A stretch of DNA of 41,822 nucleotides from a bacterium (lineage in GTDB: Bacteria; Actinomycetota; Acidimicrobiia; Acidimicrobiales; Bin134): NCBI GenBank assembly GCA_026709025.1, contig JAPOTT010000002.1:1-41822 (forward strand). Direction: 5' to 3'. The position numbers and the translations under genes are program-made. Positions within the stretch are counted from its first letter, which is position 1, and every line of letters begins with the position of its first letter. The notes beneath the pieces are model-generated. The model was not told the DNA's origin. It did not search any database and was given only the letters and a program-made list of their open reading frames with translations. Positions 30,990 through 39,879 of this stretch are shown in pieces.

Positions 30990-32462
30990 TCACGGGCGAG
31001 AACGACGCCTAAAGAAGTCGGAAAAACTTCTCACCACAGCGTGTCTAGGTATCTCATCGCTATCTGCTGAATCATCGGCCAGCAACGCCGTAGACATGCC
31101 CAACTCTCGGGCCGCGTCCAAATGCTCTACGTTTACATCCACCAGCAGCGTGTTCTCGTAAGGAATAGACATGGTACGTCGCAGCGCCTCATATATCCCA
31201 GGTGCTGGCATGCACACACCAACCTCGCTGCTCACGATCCAAGTATCTACCCCGAGGATTTGAAACCGCTCTCGCAAAGCCACAGACCACGCCGAGGTAT
31301 CATTAGCAAGACACGCTACTGACAGTTCCCGTCTCACCATCTCCCCCACAAAATCACGCGCACCCGAGCGAACCCGATATTGAGCCAAAAACGCCTCATT
31401 CAACTCTTCGAGATTTAGTTCCCCAGAATCGCCCGCAAAACCTACCTCTGCCCACAACTCCGCAGGAGTTATGCGGCCCAACAAAGCCTGCCTATGCAAC
31501 TCCTCCAGCTCACCTGTGGCAACATCACCACCGCGCTGGCGTACAAAATCTCCCAACAACTCACTTGGGTTACGTGCAGGCTCATACAACACGCCCAAGG
31601 GATTCACCACCACCAACTGCAAGCGCTTTTGCGGCAGGTCGGGTTCTGACAAAGTAGCTGGCCGCAACAACGCCGCCTGGCCTAATCCAGACTCTAACGC
31701 ACTCTCTCTAGCGCGACGCTCCAATAAGTAACCAGCAACTGCAATCAAAACTGCCAACCCAACCAACGCAAACGCCGCGTAAGCCACCCAACGCAAGGTG
31801 ATCGCCCTAGTGCTCTCGTGCTGAGCGGTCACCTCTAGCTGCTCAGCAGCCTGACCCAACTCATACACCAGCGTTTGCTTGGGGCCAACCGGCAAACCCA
31901 AATCTAGCTCTATGGTAACGGCACGCATCAGCGCTTGTAGATCCTCTACCGGTTCGCCAAATAGATGACCATCGAGGCGACCGGTCAACTCTGGATCGGC
32001 AATTAGGTCTAGACCAGACGACAAATCCACAACACCTGTTACCCGATAATTAGTTTCGGCAAAAGCGGTGTTGCGCTCAAACTCAAAATCCCTAAACACC
32101 TCACTGGAGCCGAAAATCTCAGCCAACACCGACTCCAACTGCTGTGGCGACCCAAACCTTTTTGACGCAGAGAACCTAGCAGATGTATCGGTTTCAGGGC
32201 GGCTGTAGTTCCAGCCCGAGGCCGGGTCTTGAATATCTTGGGTTAGCGCCAGCGAAGCAATATCAGGAGCCAGCGCTAGCGCCTCAGAATCTAACTCCAA
32301 CTCCACGGTAACCACACCCGAACCATCGGAGTTGAAATCAACGTCCACAAAAATGCCAGCCTGACAGGCGCTCAGACCCACTATAAGCCCCAAAGCCAAC
32401 GCACAGCGCCGCAATCGCGTTTGCCAGATTAACCTCTGTGGCCCCTTAACCCCTGCGGGCAT
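30990..32462 (-). CDS. Lipoprotein with LppM-like outer domain, transmembrane helix and degenerate HAD domain
   Basis: 490 residues. A signal peptide ends in lipobox GLSAC (Cys33). The outer domain (about 34-220), beginning IFVDVDFNSDGSGVVTVELELDSEAL, resembles LppM/DUF3153-type lipoproteins of actinobacteria. A transmembrane helix follows at about 225-247, then a basic stop-transfer RRARES. The cytoplasmic part (about 280-485) has a haloacid-dehalogenase fold: VVVNPLGVLYE, then VACLANDTSAW, GVCMPAPGIYEAL and LLVDVNVEHLDAARELGM. The catalytic Asp is Asn287, the Lys of motif III is Met, and only one of the two motif IV acids remains, so it is probably a pseudo-enzyme. The start is 7 nt after the clpC stop, suggesting one transcript. 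Function unknown. Confidence 0.72.
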   Translation of the reverse strand: MPAGVKGPQRLIWQTRLRRCALALGLIVGLSACQAGIFVDVDFNSDGSGVVTVELELDSEALALAPDIASLALTQDIQDPASGWNYSRPETDTSARFSASKRFGSPQQLESVLAEIFGSSEVFRDFEFERNTAFAETNYRVTGVVDLSSGLDLIADPELTGRLDGHLFGEPVEDLQALMRAVTIELDLGLPVGPKQTLVYELGQAAEQLEVTAQHESTRAITLRWVAYAAFALVGLAVLIAVAGYLLERRARESALESGLGQAALLRPATLSEPDLPQKRLQLVVVNPLGVLYEPARNPSELLGDFVRQRGGDVATGELEELHRQALLGRITPAELWAEVGFAGDSGELNLEELNEAFLAQYRVRSGARDFVGEMVRRELSVACLANDTSAWSVALRERFQILGVDTWIVSSEVGVCMPAPGIYEALRRTMSIPYENTLLVDVNVEHLDAARELGMSTALLADDSADSDEIPRHAVVRSFSDFFRRRSRP

Positions 32463-32469
32463 TTGCAGC

Positions 32470-34983
32470 CTAAGCGCCAGCTAGCTGTTCTACAGGTGGC
32501 GGTTCAAAACCTTCCGTTGCCTGAAAGCAAACACGCTCAGCACCCGGCTCATCTGGATCGTCTTCAACATCCACCACCACTATCTCCCCAGCCCGAAACT
32601 CCTTCCACAAAAGGCGCTCAGATAATGGGTCTTCCACCATCCGTTGAATGGCTCTGCGCAAGGGGCGAGCTCCCAGCGTTGGGTCGTATCCCCTCTCCGC
32701 TAAAAGCACCTTGGCGGGCCCGGTTAGCTCCAAACCAATGCCCTGGGCTTCTAGCTGATCTTGCAGACGCTTGATCATCAAATCCACAATCTGTGTTACT
32801 TCTTCGCGGCTTAGCTCATGGAAGACGATTACCTCGTCGATGCGGTTCAAGAACTCAGGCCGAAAATGGTCTTTTAGCGCGTCGGTAACCTTTTCCTTCA
32901 TACGTTCGTAGGTGATGGCCTCATCAGTCTTGGTGAACCCCAAGTTGGCTTTACGCAGGTCTTGGGTGCCGAGGTTAGAGGTCATAATCAATACCGTGTT
33001 GCGAAAATCCACCGACCGCCCTTGGCTGTCGGTAAGGCGACCTTCCTCCAATATCTGCAAAAGCGTGTTGAACACATCTGGGTGAGCCTTTTCTATCTCA
33101 TCAAACAACACCACCGAAAAGGGCTTACGCCGCACCGCCTCGGTTAGCTGTCCACCCTCTTCGTAGCCCACATAACCCGGCGGTGAGCCCACCAGACGGC
33201 TCACGGTGTGCTTTTCCATGTACTCCGACATGTCCAGCGATATGAGCGACTGTTCATCTCCAAACAAGAACTCCGCCAAAGTCTTGGCGAGCTCAGTTTT
33301 GCCCACCCCAGACGGGCCCAAAAAGATGAACGAACCGCTAGGCCGCTTGGGATCCTTCAAACCAGCACGTGTACGCCTAATGGCCTGCGAAACAGCCTTG
33401 ATGGAAGCCTCTTGGCCAATTACCCGTTTGTGCAGTTCGTCTTCCATGTGCAAGAGCTTGGCAGTTTCCTCTTCGGTGAGCTTGTACACGGGGATTCCAG
33501 TCCAAATGGAAAGCACCTCTGCCACAGCCTCTTCGTCCACCTCATCAAACAAATCCACGCCTTTGGCCTTAATCTCCGACTCGATCTGCTCTTTATCAGC
33601 TAACAGTTCTTTTTCTTTGTCTCGCAAACGACCGGCTTCTTCAAAATCCTGCTGCTCTACTGCCGACTTCTTCTGAGAGATAACCTCGGCTAGCTGCTCC
33701 TCAAAATCCTTGTAATCGCTTGGGGTATCCATGCGCCGAATACGCATGTGCGAACCAGCCTCATCGATAAGGTCTATTGCCTTATCTGGCAGGTGGCGAT
33801 CTGAAATGTAACGGTCGGCCAAATTAGCTGAAGCCACCAAAGCCTGATCAGTAATATTTACCCGGTGATGGGCCTCATAGCGATCCCGCAGGCCCTTGAG
33901 TATCTCAATGGTGTGGGCAATGGTTGGCTCCTCCACCTTCACCGGCTGAAAGCGCCGCTCTAAGGCCGAATCTTTCTCTAGGTGCTTGCGATACTCATCC
34001 AAAGTGGTTGCCCCGATGGTTTGTAACTCCCCACGGGCCAACATGGGCTTGAGGATAGATGCCGCATCTATAGCCCCTTCAGCAGCACCGGCACCCACTA
34101 GGGTGTGCAGTTCGTCTATAAACAAGATGATGTCGCCACGGGTTTTGATCTCTTTGAGCACCTTTTTGAGACGCTCCTCAAAATCACCCCGATAACGCGA
34201 GCCCGCAACTAGAGCACCCAAATCTAAGGTGTAAAGCTGCTTGTTGCGGATGGTTTCGGGCACATCATCTCCAGCGATTTTTTGTGCCAAACCCTCCACA
34301 ATGGCGGTTTTACCCACGCCCGGCTCGCCAACCAACACAGGGTTGTTCTTGGTACGCCGCGACAGCACCTGCATCACCCGTTCGGTTTCACGTTGACGAC
34401 CAATTACCGGGTCTAACCCGCCGTCGGCGGCCACGCGAGTGAGGTTACGACCAAACTGATCCAACACCAAAGACCCCGAAGACCCATCGCCGCTACCGCC
34501 GGGCGATGTGGTTACCTTCTCTCGACCCTCAGCACCCTGAGCACCGCCATATCCCGACAAGTGCGTAATCACCTGTTGGCGCACCCGCGACAAATCAGCC
34601 CCTAGCTTCACCAACACTTGGGCAGCCACGCCCTCACCTTCTCTGATGAGCCCTAACAAGATGTGCTCGGTGCCAATGTAGTTGTGTCCCAGCTGAAGGG
34701 CCTCACGCAACGACAGCTCCAGCACCTTTTTGGCTCTAGGTGTAAATGGGATATGCCCTGAAGGTGACGAACCCCCTTGCCCAATAATTTCTTCCACCTG
34801 ATTGCGCACGGCCTCTAGCGAAATACCCAAAGACTCCAGCGACTTAGCAGCTACGCCCTCGCCTTCATGGATCAGCCCCAACAAGATGTGCTCGGTGCCA
34901 ATGTAGTTGTGATGCAAAAGGCGCGCTTCTTCTTGAGCTAAGACAACAACCCTGCGGGCTCTATCAGTAAATCTCTCAAACAC
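32470..34983 (-). CDS. clpC: ClpC-type AAA+ unfoldase (Clp protease ATPase subunit)
   Basis: 837-residue Hsp100 unfoldase that feeds substrates to ClpP. Two Clp N-repeats occupy about 1-145 ([13 protein letters not shown] occurs in both). The first ATPase domain has Walker A GEPGVGKT (219-226), followed by the UVR-type M domain (about 425-460, [19 protein letters not shown]). The second ATPase domain has [13 protein letters not shown] and [14 protein letters not shown], and a short Gln/Glu-rich tail ends the protein. The start is GTG at 34983, with GGGAG seven bases upstream; that site lies in a 20-bp tandem duplication. No clpP, ctsR or mcsAB genes are adjacent. The downstream LppM/HAD gene is likely co-transcribed. 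Confidence 0.96.
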   Translation of the reverse strand: MFERFTDRARRVVVLAQEEARLLHHNYIGTEHILLGLIHEGEGVAAKSLESLGISLEAVRNQVEEIIGQGGSSPSGHIPFTPRAKKVLELSLREALQLGHNYIGTEHILLGLIREGEGVAAQVLVKLGADLSRVRQQVITHLSGYGGAQGAEGREKVTTSPGGSGDGSSGSLVLDQFGRNLTRVAADGGLDPVIGRQRETERVMQVLSRRTKNNPVLVGEPGVGKTAIVEGLAQKIAGDDVPETIRNKQLYTLDLGALVAGSRYRGDFEERLKKVLKEIKTRGDIILFIDELHTLVGAGAAEGAIDAASILKPMLARGELQTIGATTLDEYRKHLEKDSALERRFQPVKVEEPTIAHTIEILKGLRDRYEAHHRVNITDQALVASANLADRYISDRHLPDKAIDLIDEAGSHMRIRRMDTPSDYKDFEEQLAEVISQKKSAVEQQDFEEAGRLRDKEKELLADKEQIESEIKAKGVDLFDEVDEEAVAEVLSIWTGIPVYKLTEEETAKLLHMEDELHKRVIGQEASIKAVSQAIRRTRAGLKDPKRPSGSFIFLGPSGVGKTELAKTLAEFLFGDEQSLISLDMSEYMEKHTVSRLVGSPPGYVGYEEGGQLTEAVRRKPFSVVLFDEIEKAHPDVFNTLLQILEEGRLTDSQGRSVDFRNTVLIMTSNLGTQDLRKANLGFTKTDEAITYERMKEKVTDALKDHFRPEFLNRIDEVIVFHELSREEVTQIVDLMIKRLQDQLEAQGIGLELTGPAKVLLAERGYDPTLGARPLRRAIQRMVEDPLSERLLWKEFRAGEIVVVDVEDDPDEPGAERVCFQATEGFEPPPVEQLAGA

Positions 34984-34986
34984 GAA

Positions 34987-35026
34987 AAGCTCCCGACATA
35001 TTTTTCAAGCTCCCGACATATTTTTC
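34987..35026. repeat. 20-bp tandem duplication covering the clpC ribosome-binding site
   Basis: AAGCTCCCGACATATTTTTC occurs twice in direct tandem (34987-35006, 35007-35026). On the minus strand each copy carries GGGAG; the copy next to the gene is spaced correctly for the GTG start of clpC. The second copy would place a spare Shine-Dalgarno-like site 20 nt further upstream in the leader. Confidence 0.8.
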
Positions 35027-35155
35027 AGCTAACAGTGTAACCACTTGAGTTTACCCACCGCGCTGACAGATTTCGCCACAGATGGCAAAGCAACAACTCA
35101 GATAGCGCAGCAACCAACACGTTGAAAACGATACATCTAGCAGTACGCTAAAGCA

Positions 35156-36151
35156 GTGCCACGCAGCCCCCTAGATCTCATCCCCACAATGGCACCAGAC
35201 CTAGAACGGCTGGAATCACGGCTAGAGAAGTCGGTTCAAACCGAGCATCCGTTCCTTACAGAAATGGCTGGACACCTTATCCGCGCAGGCGGCAAGCGGG
35301 TGCGGCCAGGTTTCGTGATTGCAGCCGCCAACATGTCGCAGGCTCACTGCGCCCCTGTTCACCCCGATGTGCTAACCGGTGGTGTGGCAGTGGAGTTGGT
35401 GCATCTGGGGTCGCTCTACCACGACGATGTGATGGACGAAGCCCAAGTGCGACGCAACGTTGACAGCGTTAATGCCAAGTGGGGCAATCTGCGAGCCATT
35501 CTGGCTGGTGACTTTTTGCTGGCCAGGGCATCTGAGCTGGCCGCTTCACTAGGTACCGAGGTGGCAGGGTTGTTAGCAGCCACCATCAGCCATCTTTGCG
35601 AAGGCCAAGTGCGAGAGCTACAAGACACCACCAACCCACACCGTACCGAGGAATCCTACACCGCATCCATTGAGGGAAAAACGGCTTCGTTGTTGGCAGC
35701 TTCTTGTCGCATAGGAGCTTTGGTAGCAGGGTTGGAGCGCCCCATCGTAGACACCCTAACCGAGTTTGGTCGCTGCTACGGTCTAGCGTTTCAGGTGGTG
35801 GACGACATCTTAGACATCGTGGCCACAGAGGAACATCTTGGCAAACCCTCAGGCAACGACCTGCACGAGGGCATCTACACCCTGCCGGTTATCCGAGCTC
35901 TTAACACCGCTAGCGGAGCCCAGCTACAGGAGCTACTAGGTGGCACCCTCTCAGATGCGGGAGTGCGTTCGGCTCTACAAATCGTGCGCTCTAGCGGCGG
36001 TGTGGAACAAGCCCTCCAAGTGGCCCGTGACTATGTGGAACAGGCATCTGCAAGCTTGCGGTCGCTGCCTCACACCACGGCCACCTCTGCTTTGCAAGTA
36101 GCCACCGATCACCTTATCGACAGAGCCCTATTCCCTCTCGCAAAACCCTAA
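35156..36151 (+). CDS. Long-chain trans-polyprenyl diphosphate synthase
   Basis: 331-residue prenyltransferase that extends allylic diphosphates with isopentenyl diphosphate, probably for the menaquinone side chain. The first aspartate-rich motif is HDDVMDEAQVRR (Asp90, Asp91, Asp94) and the second VVDDILD (Asp216, Asp217, Asp220). GGKRVRPGFVIAAA (45-58) binds the diphosphate. Lack of bulky residues before the first motif (LVHLGSLYHDD) fits a long-chain product (C30 or more), but exact length cannot be read. The start is GTG at 35156. It is divergent from clpC with 172 nt between. IspD and IspF, encoded at 28.7-29.8 kb, belong to the pathway making its substrates. Confidence 0.9.
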   Translation: MPRSPLDLIPTMAPDLERLESRLEKSVQTEHPFLTEMAGHLIRAGGKRVRPGFVIAAANMSQAHCAPVHPDVLTGGVAVELVHLGSLYHDDVMDEAQVRRNVDSVNAKWGNLRAILAGDFLLARASELAASLGTEVAGLLAATISHLCEGQVRELQDTTNPHRTEESYTASIEGKTASLLAASCRIGALVAGLERPIVDTLTEFGRCYGLAFQVVDDILDIVATEEHLGKPSGNDLHEGIYTLPVIRALNTASGAQLQELLGGTLSDAGVRSALQIVRSSGGVEQALQVARDYVEQASASLRSLPHTTATSALQVATDHLIDRALFPLAKP

Positions 36152-36204
36152 GCACCAACGCAGCGACATGCTAAAAGCTTTCTGGCTAGGAGTACTTGCA
36201 GACG

Positions 36205-37587
36205 CTATAAGCTTTCGGGACGCAGTGTGGGAAACAGAATTACGTCGCGTATGTTGGGCACATCAGCCAACAACATAGCTAGACGATCCATCCCTACTCC
36301 TAGCCCGCCAGTGGGCGGCAAGCCAAACTCCAATGCCCGCAGGTAATCCCTATCTACAGACATGGCTTCGGTGTCGCCCACATCTTTTTGAGCAGCCTGA
36401 TGTTCAAAACGAGCCTTTTGCTCATCGGGATCGGTGAGTTCGCTGAAGGCGTTGGCTAGCTCTCGCCCAGCCACGATGGCCTCAAATCGCTCTACCCAAC
36501 CTGGGTTTTCGCTATGATCCTTAGCCAAAGGTGACACCTCTTTGGGGTAATCACACACAAACACCGGCCCCCACAGTTCGGGTTCGGTGGTCTTTTCATA
36601 AAGCTCCAACAAAAGCTTGCCCGGCCCCCAGTGGTTTTGCACTGAGATGTCTCGATCTGTGCAGTGAGCACGCAGTTCGTCTAGCGGCGTGCGAAGGTTT
36701 ACATCTAGGCCGCTGTGAGCGGCCAAGAGTTCGCTAAAGCTACGGCGAGGCCATGGCGGGGTTAGGTCAAGCTCCCTGCCTTGATAGCTGAGATGGGTGG
36801 TTCCCTGTAGCAGTCGAGCTAAATGAGCTACCAACTCTTCTACCAATTCCATGATGTCGCCGTAGTCTGCATAAGCCCAGTACAGCTCCAACATGGTGAA
36901 CTCGGGATTGTGGCGGGTGGATATACCCTCGTTGCGAAACACCCGAGCAATCTCAAACACCCGCTCAAACCCACCCACAACCAGCCTCTTCAAATACAAC
37001 TCAGGGGCAATTCTCAAAAACAGGTCAATGCCTAGGGCATTGTGATGGGTGCTGAACGGCTCCGCCAACGCTCCACCGGGCACCGGATGAAATACCGGTG
37101 TCTCTACCTCCATAAAATCTCTGTCTTCTAGCCAGCGGCGGGTTAGCGACATCATCTCCGAGCGCATCTGAAAGGTTGCACGAGCCTTGTCGGTTACCCA
37201 TAAATCCACGTAACGCTGTCGAAAGCGGGTATCGGGATCGGCCAGGCCATGCCACTTATCGGGAAAAGCGCGGCGGGCCTGCGCTAACTGCTCCCACTCT
37301 TGTACCTTCACCGATAACTCTCCGGTACGGGTCTTCATAATCAAACCACTAACCCTTACCCAATCGCCCAGCGACAGGGCACAAAAACCCTCATAATCAG
37401 GGGTAACCTTTGCGGGAGCGAACAACTGAATACGTCCGGCGGCATCTTGTAACGTGGCGAAAGCTAGTTTGCCCTGTACCCGCCGTAACATGATCCTGCC
37501 TGCAACTGTTGCCGTCTGCGCTGTTTCGGTGCCTGCTGCAATGTGATCGTGAAGCTTGCGGCACTCAGCGGTTGATTGCGGGTTCAT
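36205..37587 (-). CDS. lysS: Lysyl-tRNA synthetase, class II
   Basis: 460-residue class II synthetase. An N-terminal OB-fold anticodon-binding domain (about 25-115, VAGRIMLRRVQGKLAFATLQDAAGRIQ) precedes the catalytic core with motif 1 around RSEMMSLTRRWLEDRDFMEVETPVF, motif 2 ARVFRNEGISTRHNPEFTMLE and motif 3 GGLGVGMDRLAMLL. GGALAEPFSTHHNALG and ELYLKRLVVGGFERVFEI are characteristic of LysRS. The N-terminus is short compared with many bacterial enzymes. The ATG overlaps the coaX stop (ATGA at 37584-37587), so the two genes are coupled. No lysine riboswitch or T-box is visible upstream. Confidence 0.96.
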   Translation of the reverse strand: MNPQSTAECRKLHDHIAAGTETAQTATVAGRIMLRRVQGKLAFATLQDAAGRIQLFAPAKVTPDYEGFCALSLGDWVRVSGLIMKTRTGELSVKVQEWEQLAQARRAFPDKWHGLADPDTRFRQRYVDLWVTDKARATFQMRSEMMSLTRRWLEDRDFMEVETPVFHPVPGGALAEPFSTHHNALGIDLFLRIAPELYLKRLVVGGFERVFEIARVFRNEGISTRHNPEFTMLELYWAYADYGDIMELVEELVAHLARLLQGTTHLSYQGRELDLTPPWPRRSFSELLAAHSGLDVNLRTPLDELRAHCTDRDISVQNHWGPGKLLLELYEKTTEPELWGPVFVCDYPKEVSPLAKDHSENPGWVERFEAIVAGRELANAFSELTDPDEQKARFEHQAAQKDVGDTEAMSVDRDYLRALEFGLPPTGGLGVGMDRLAMLLADVPNIRDVILFPTLRPESL

Positions 37588-38378
37588 TGGTTGCGCCTAT
37601 GAACGAGCCAGAGGCCATGCAACGTAAGGTAGGGCTCCACAAACTGAATGGTGTCAGACAACGGGGCAATGAGGTGGGCTAGGCCGCCGGTGGCAATTAC
37701 TAGCATCTGTTGCTCCAACTCATCTGCAAAACGTCCCACCATGCCATCTATCTGAGATACGAAGCCATAAATTACCCCCGCCTGTATGGACTCCATGGTG
37801 GTTTTGGCGATCACCCTCCGAGGCTCAGTTAGCGCTACCGGCCCCAATGCGGCAGCTCGACCTACCATCGCATCTAAGCTCACCTCAATGCCCGGGCCTA
37901 TGGCCCCACCCAAAAACTCACCATGTTGTGAGATAACGTCAAAGTTGTTGGTAGTACCAAAATCCACCACAACCGCAGGGCCGCCATAAAGATGTTGAGC
38001 GGCCACTGCGTTGGCTATACGGTCGGCCCCTACCTCTCGGGGGTTGTCATAGAGAATGGGAATGCCGCTGCGGGTACCCGGCTCAATAACCACCGGGGTA
38101 AAATCAAAATAGCGCTGCGCCATAGCTCGCACGCTTTCACGCAAACGAGGCACACCTGCACACACCGCCATACCGGTTATGTCGGAATGCATATCCACGC
38201 CCTCACTATCAAGCAGGCTCCGCAACAACACTGCAATCTCATCAGGGGTGCGCTCGGGCACCGTTGACAATCGCCAGTGTTGGATGAGCCCATCTGCAGC
38301 TTTACAATCCTCGGCGCGCACGGCTTCATACAAGCCGACCACGGTTTGAGTGTTGCCTATGTCAAGAGCCAACAACAT
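37584..38378 (-). CDS. coaX: Type III pantothenate kinase
   Basis: 264-residue kinase that phosphorylates pantothenate in coenzyme A synthesis. Family motifs are LLALDIGNTQTVVGL (phosphate 1, with Asp6), NPREVGADRIANAVAA (pantothenate and monovalent cation region), VVVDFGTTNNFDVI (phosphate 2) and GAIGPGIEVSLDAM. DFGTTNNFD differs slightly from the common DFGTATTFD, but the Asp and Thr positions that matter remain. The ATG at 38378 is unambiguous because the first strand starts at residue 2. The gene overlaps lysS by four bases. The preceding 119-nt gap to the hydroxyacid dehydrogenase gene shows no promoter or terminator that I could recognise. Confidence 0.94.
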   Translation of the reverse strand: MLLALDIGNTQTVVGLYEAVRAEDCKAADGLIQHWRLSTVPERTPDEIAVLLRSLLDSEGVDMHSDITGMAVCAGVPRLRESVRAMAQRYFDFTPVVIEPGTRSGIPILYDNPREVGADRIANAVAAQHLYGGPAVVVDFGTTNNFDVISQHGEFLGGAIGPGIEVSLDAMVGRAAALGPVALTEPRRVIAKTTMESIQAGVIYGFVSQIDGMVGRFADELEQQMLVIATGGLAHLIAPLSDTIQFVEPYLTLHGLWLVHRRNQ

Positions 38379-38497
38379 AAAAATCTCAGTTTCCTGTGTA
38401 CTTTGATGACTGGACTGTTAAGACACCGGGCACCCTGCACAGACAACACAAAACCACCATATCTCCAACTACTCCCCGCTTCCCTATTGCTGATGCT

Positions 38498-39709
38498 TTA
38501 TTTGCGGGGGTGGATAGAAGCGGGGGTTAGTTTGGAGGCGGCTGGTACGCCCAAGAGAGCTAGAGTGCGGGTGAGGTCTTCTGTAAATTGATCAATTAGG
38601 TGCTCCAGTCCCGCTTCGCCAGCAGCGGCTAGAGCATAAAGGTACGGGCGACCAAACATCACCGCATCAGCACCGAGGGCAAGGGCCATCGCGATATGAC
38701 TTCCCCTTCGGATTCCACCTTCGCAGATCACAGCAAGCTCACCGCCCACTGCATCGGCCACTTTGGGAACCAACTCCAAGATTGGTGGCGCTCCGTCAAG
38801 CTGACGACCACCGTGGTTGGACAAAATAATTCCATCTACTGCATGCTCTGCGGCCAAAGCGGCATCAGCAACCGATTGCACCCCTTTGAGCACCAACTTC
38901 CCACCCCAGCGCTCCCGCAACCAACTAAGGTCTTCCCACGAAAGCGCCTGATTAAACTGGTTGTGAGCAAACTCAGCTAACGCCAACGCCGAACTGCCGT
39001 CATAGCCAGCTACCCCCTTCAAGTTAGCAAACCCGATAGGCTCAGAACGCAACAGCGAACTTGTCCAAGCTGGTCTACGCAAAGCATCTAGCACCGTGTC
39101 GGGCCCTAACGTGGGTGGCAAAGTGAACCCCCGGCGCACATCTCTTTCTCGACGACCAAACACCGGCGTGTCCACGGCCAGCAGCAAAGCTTCGTAATTG
39201 CAGTCACGCATCCGCTGAAGCCACTCGGCCACCAACCCCCTATCCCGCCAGAAGTAGAGCTGAAACCACAGAGGACCGTCGCTCACCCCTCGTACCTCCT
39301 CAATGGTACGAGTGCCCAGCGTGGACAAGCAATAGGTAATACCCCTTCGAGCAGCTGCCCGGGCTACGGCCAGTTCCCCGTCAGGGCACACAATGCGGGT
39401 GAACCCTGTGGGCGAAAACACAAAAGGAAGCGGATGGTGTCTGCCCAACAAATCTACCGAGGTGTCTACGTCTGAGACATCCCGCAACACCCGCGGTACA
39501 AATTCCCACTGATCAAAGGCAGAGGTGTTGCGTGCCATGGTCAACTCATCCTCAGCGGCACCATCAATGTAGTCAAACACTCCGGCTGGCAAGCGACGCC
39601 TTGCCAGATCCCTCAGATCAGCTACCGATGCCGCACGACTTAATCGCCTCTTTGCCCTATTAGGCTCAAAACGCCGAAACCGCACCACAGATCGCATCGT
39701 CCGAATCAT
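38498..39709 (-). CDS. FMN-dependent alpha-hydroxy acid dehydrogenase (LldD / MftD-like)
   Basis: 403-residue TIM-barrel flavoenzyme. Family features include the N-terminal RLPAGVFDYIDGAAEDELTMARN with the FMN/substrate Tyr, SPTGFTRIVCPDGELAVARAAARRG, LWFQLYFWRD and LLLAVDTPVFGRRERDVRRGF. The catalytic His lies in GIILSNHGGRQLDG near residue 300, followed by EGGIRRGSHIAMALALGADAVMFGRPYLY. It would oxidise L-lactate or a related hydroxy acid and pass electrons to quinone or oxygen. The basic N-terminal extension resembles the LldD2/MftD group of actinobacteria; no mycofactocin genes (mftA-C) are seen, so plain lactate dehydrogenase is equally possible. GAGGGG six bases before the ATG is a good ribosome-binding site. 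Confidence 0.9.
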   Translation of the reverse strand: MIRTMRSVVRFRRFEPNRAKRRLSRAASVADLRDLARRRLPAGVFDYIDGAAEDELTMARNTSAFDQWEFVPRVLRDVSDVDTSVDLLGRHHPLPFVFSPTGFTRIVCPDGELAVARAAARRGITYCLSTLGTRTIEEVRGVSDGPLWFQLYFWRDRGLVAEWLQRMRDCNYEALLLAVDTPVFGRRERDVRRGFTLPPTLGPDTVLDALRRPAWTSSLLRSEPIGFANLKGVAGYDGSSALALAEFAHNQFNQALSWEDLSWLRERWGGKLVLKGVQSVADAALAAEHAVDGIILSNHGGRQLDGAPPILELVPKVADAVGGELAVICEGGIRRGSHIAMALALGADAVMFGRPYLYALAAAGEAGLEHLIDQFTEDLTRTLALLGVPAASKLTPASIHPRK

Positions 39710-39725
39710 GCTCAGCCCCTCTTTA

Positions 39726-39830
39726 TCACCCTACGAAGAAGCTTCTCTGCTGGGGCATCCTCTGCCAATCAACACATTCCATGTCAAGTGGCATCTCTAG
39801 ATCGGCCATCGTGTGCTTCAGCTTATTCAC
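39726..39830 (-). CDS. Possible 34-residue ORF or gene remnant upstream of lldD-like gene
   Basis: The 170-nt gap between the DUF4143 gene and the hydroxyacid dehydrogenase holds an open frame from just after a TAG near 39880 to TGA at 39728-39726. The first usable start is GTG 39830, and ATG 39809 is an alternative. The translation has an ordinary, non-repetitive composition with an amphipathic, Met- and Leu-rich middle (KHTMADLEMPLDMECVDW). It ends 16 nt before the dehydrogenase ATG. It could be a leader peptide, a remnant of a decayed gene or chance. No ribosome-binding site is convincing. Confidence 0.2.
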   Translation of the reverse strand: MNKLKHTMADLEMPLDMECVDWQRMPQQRSFFVG

Positions 39831-39879
39831 GGACTCAACTAATACCAGCTTGGTGTGACAAATTGCCCGAGTGGTGACT

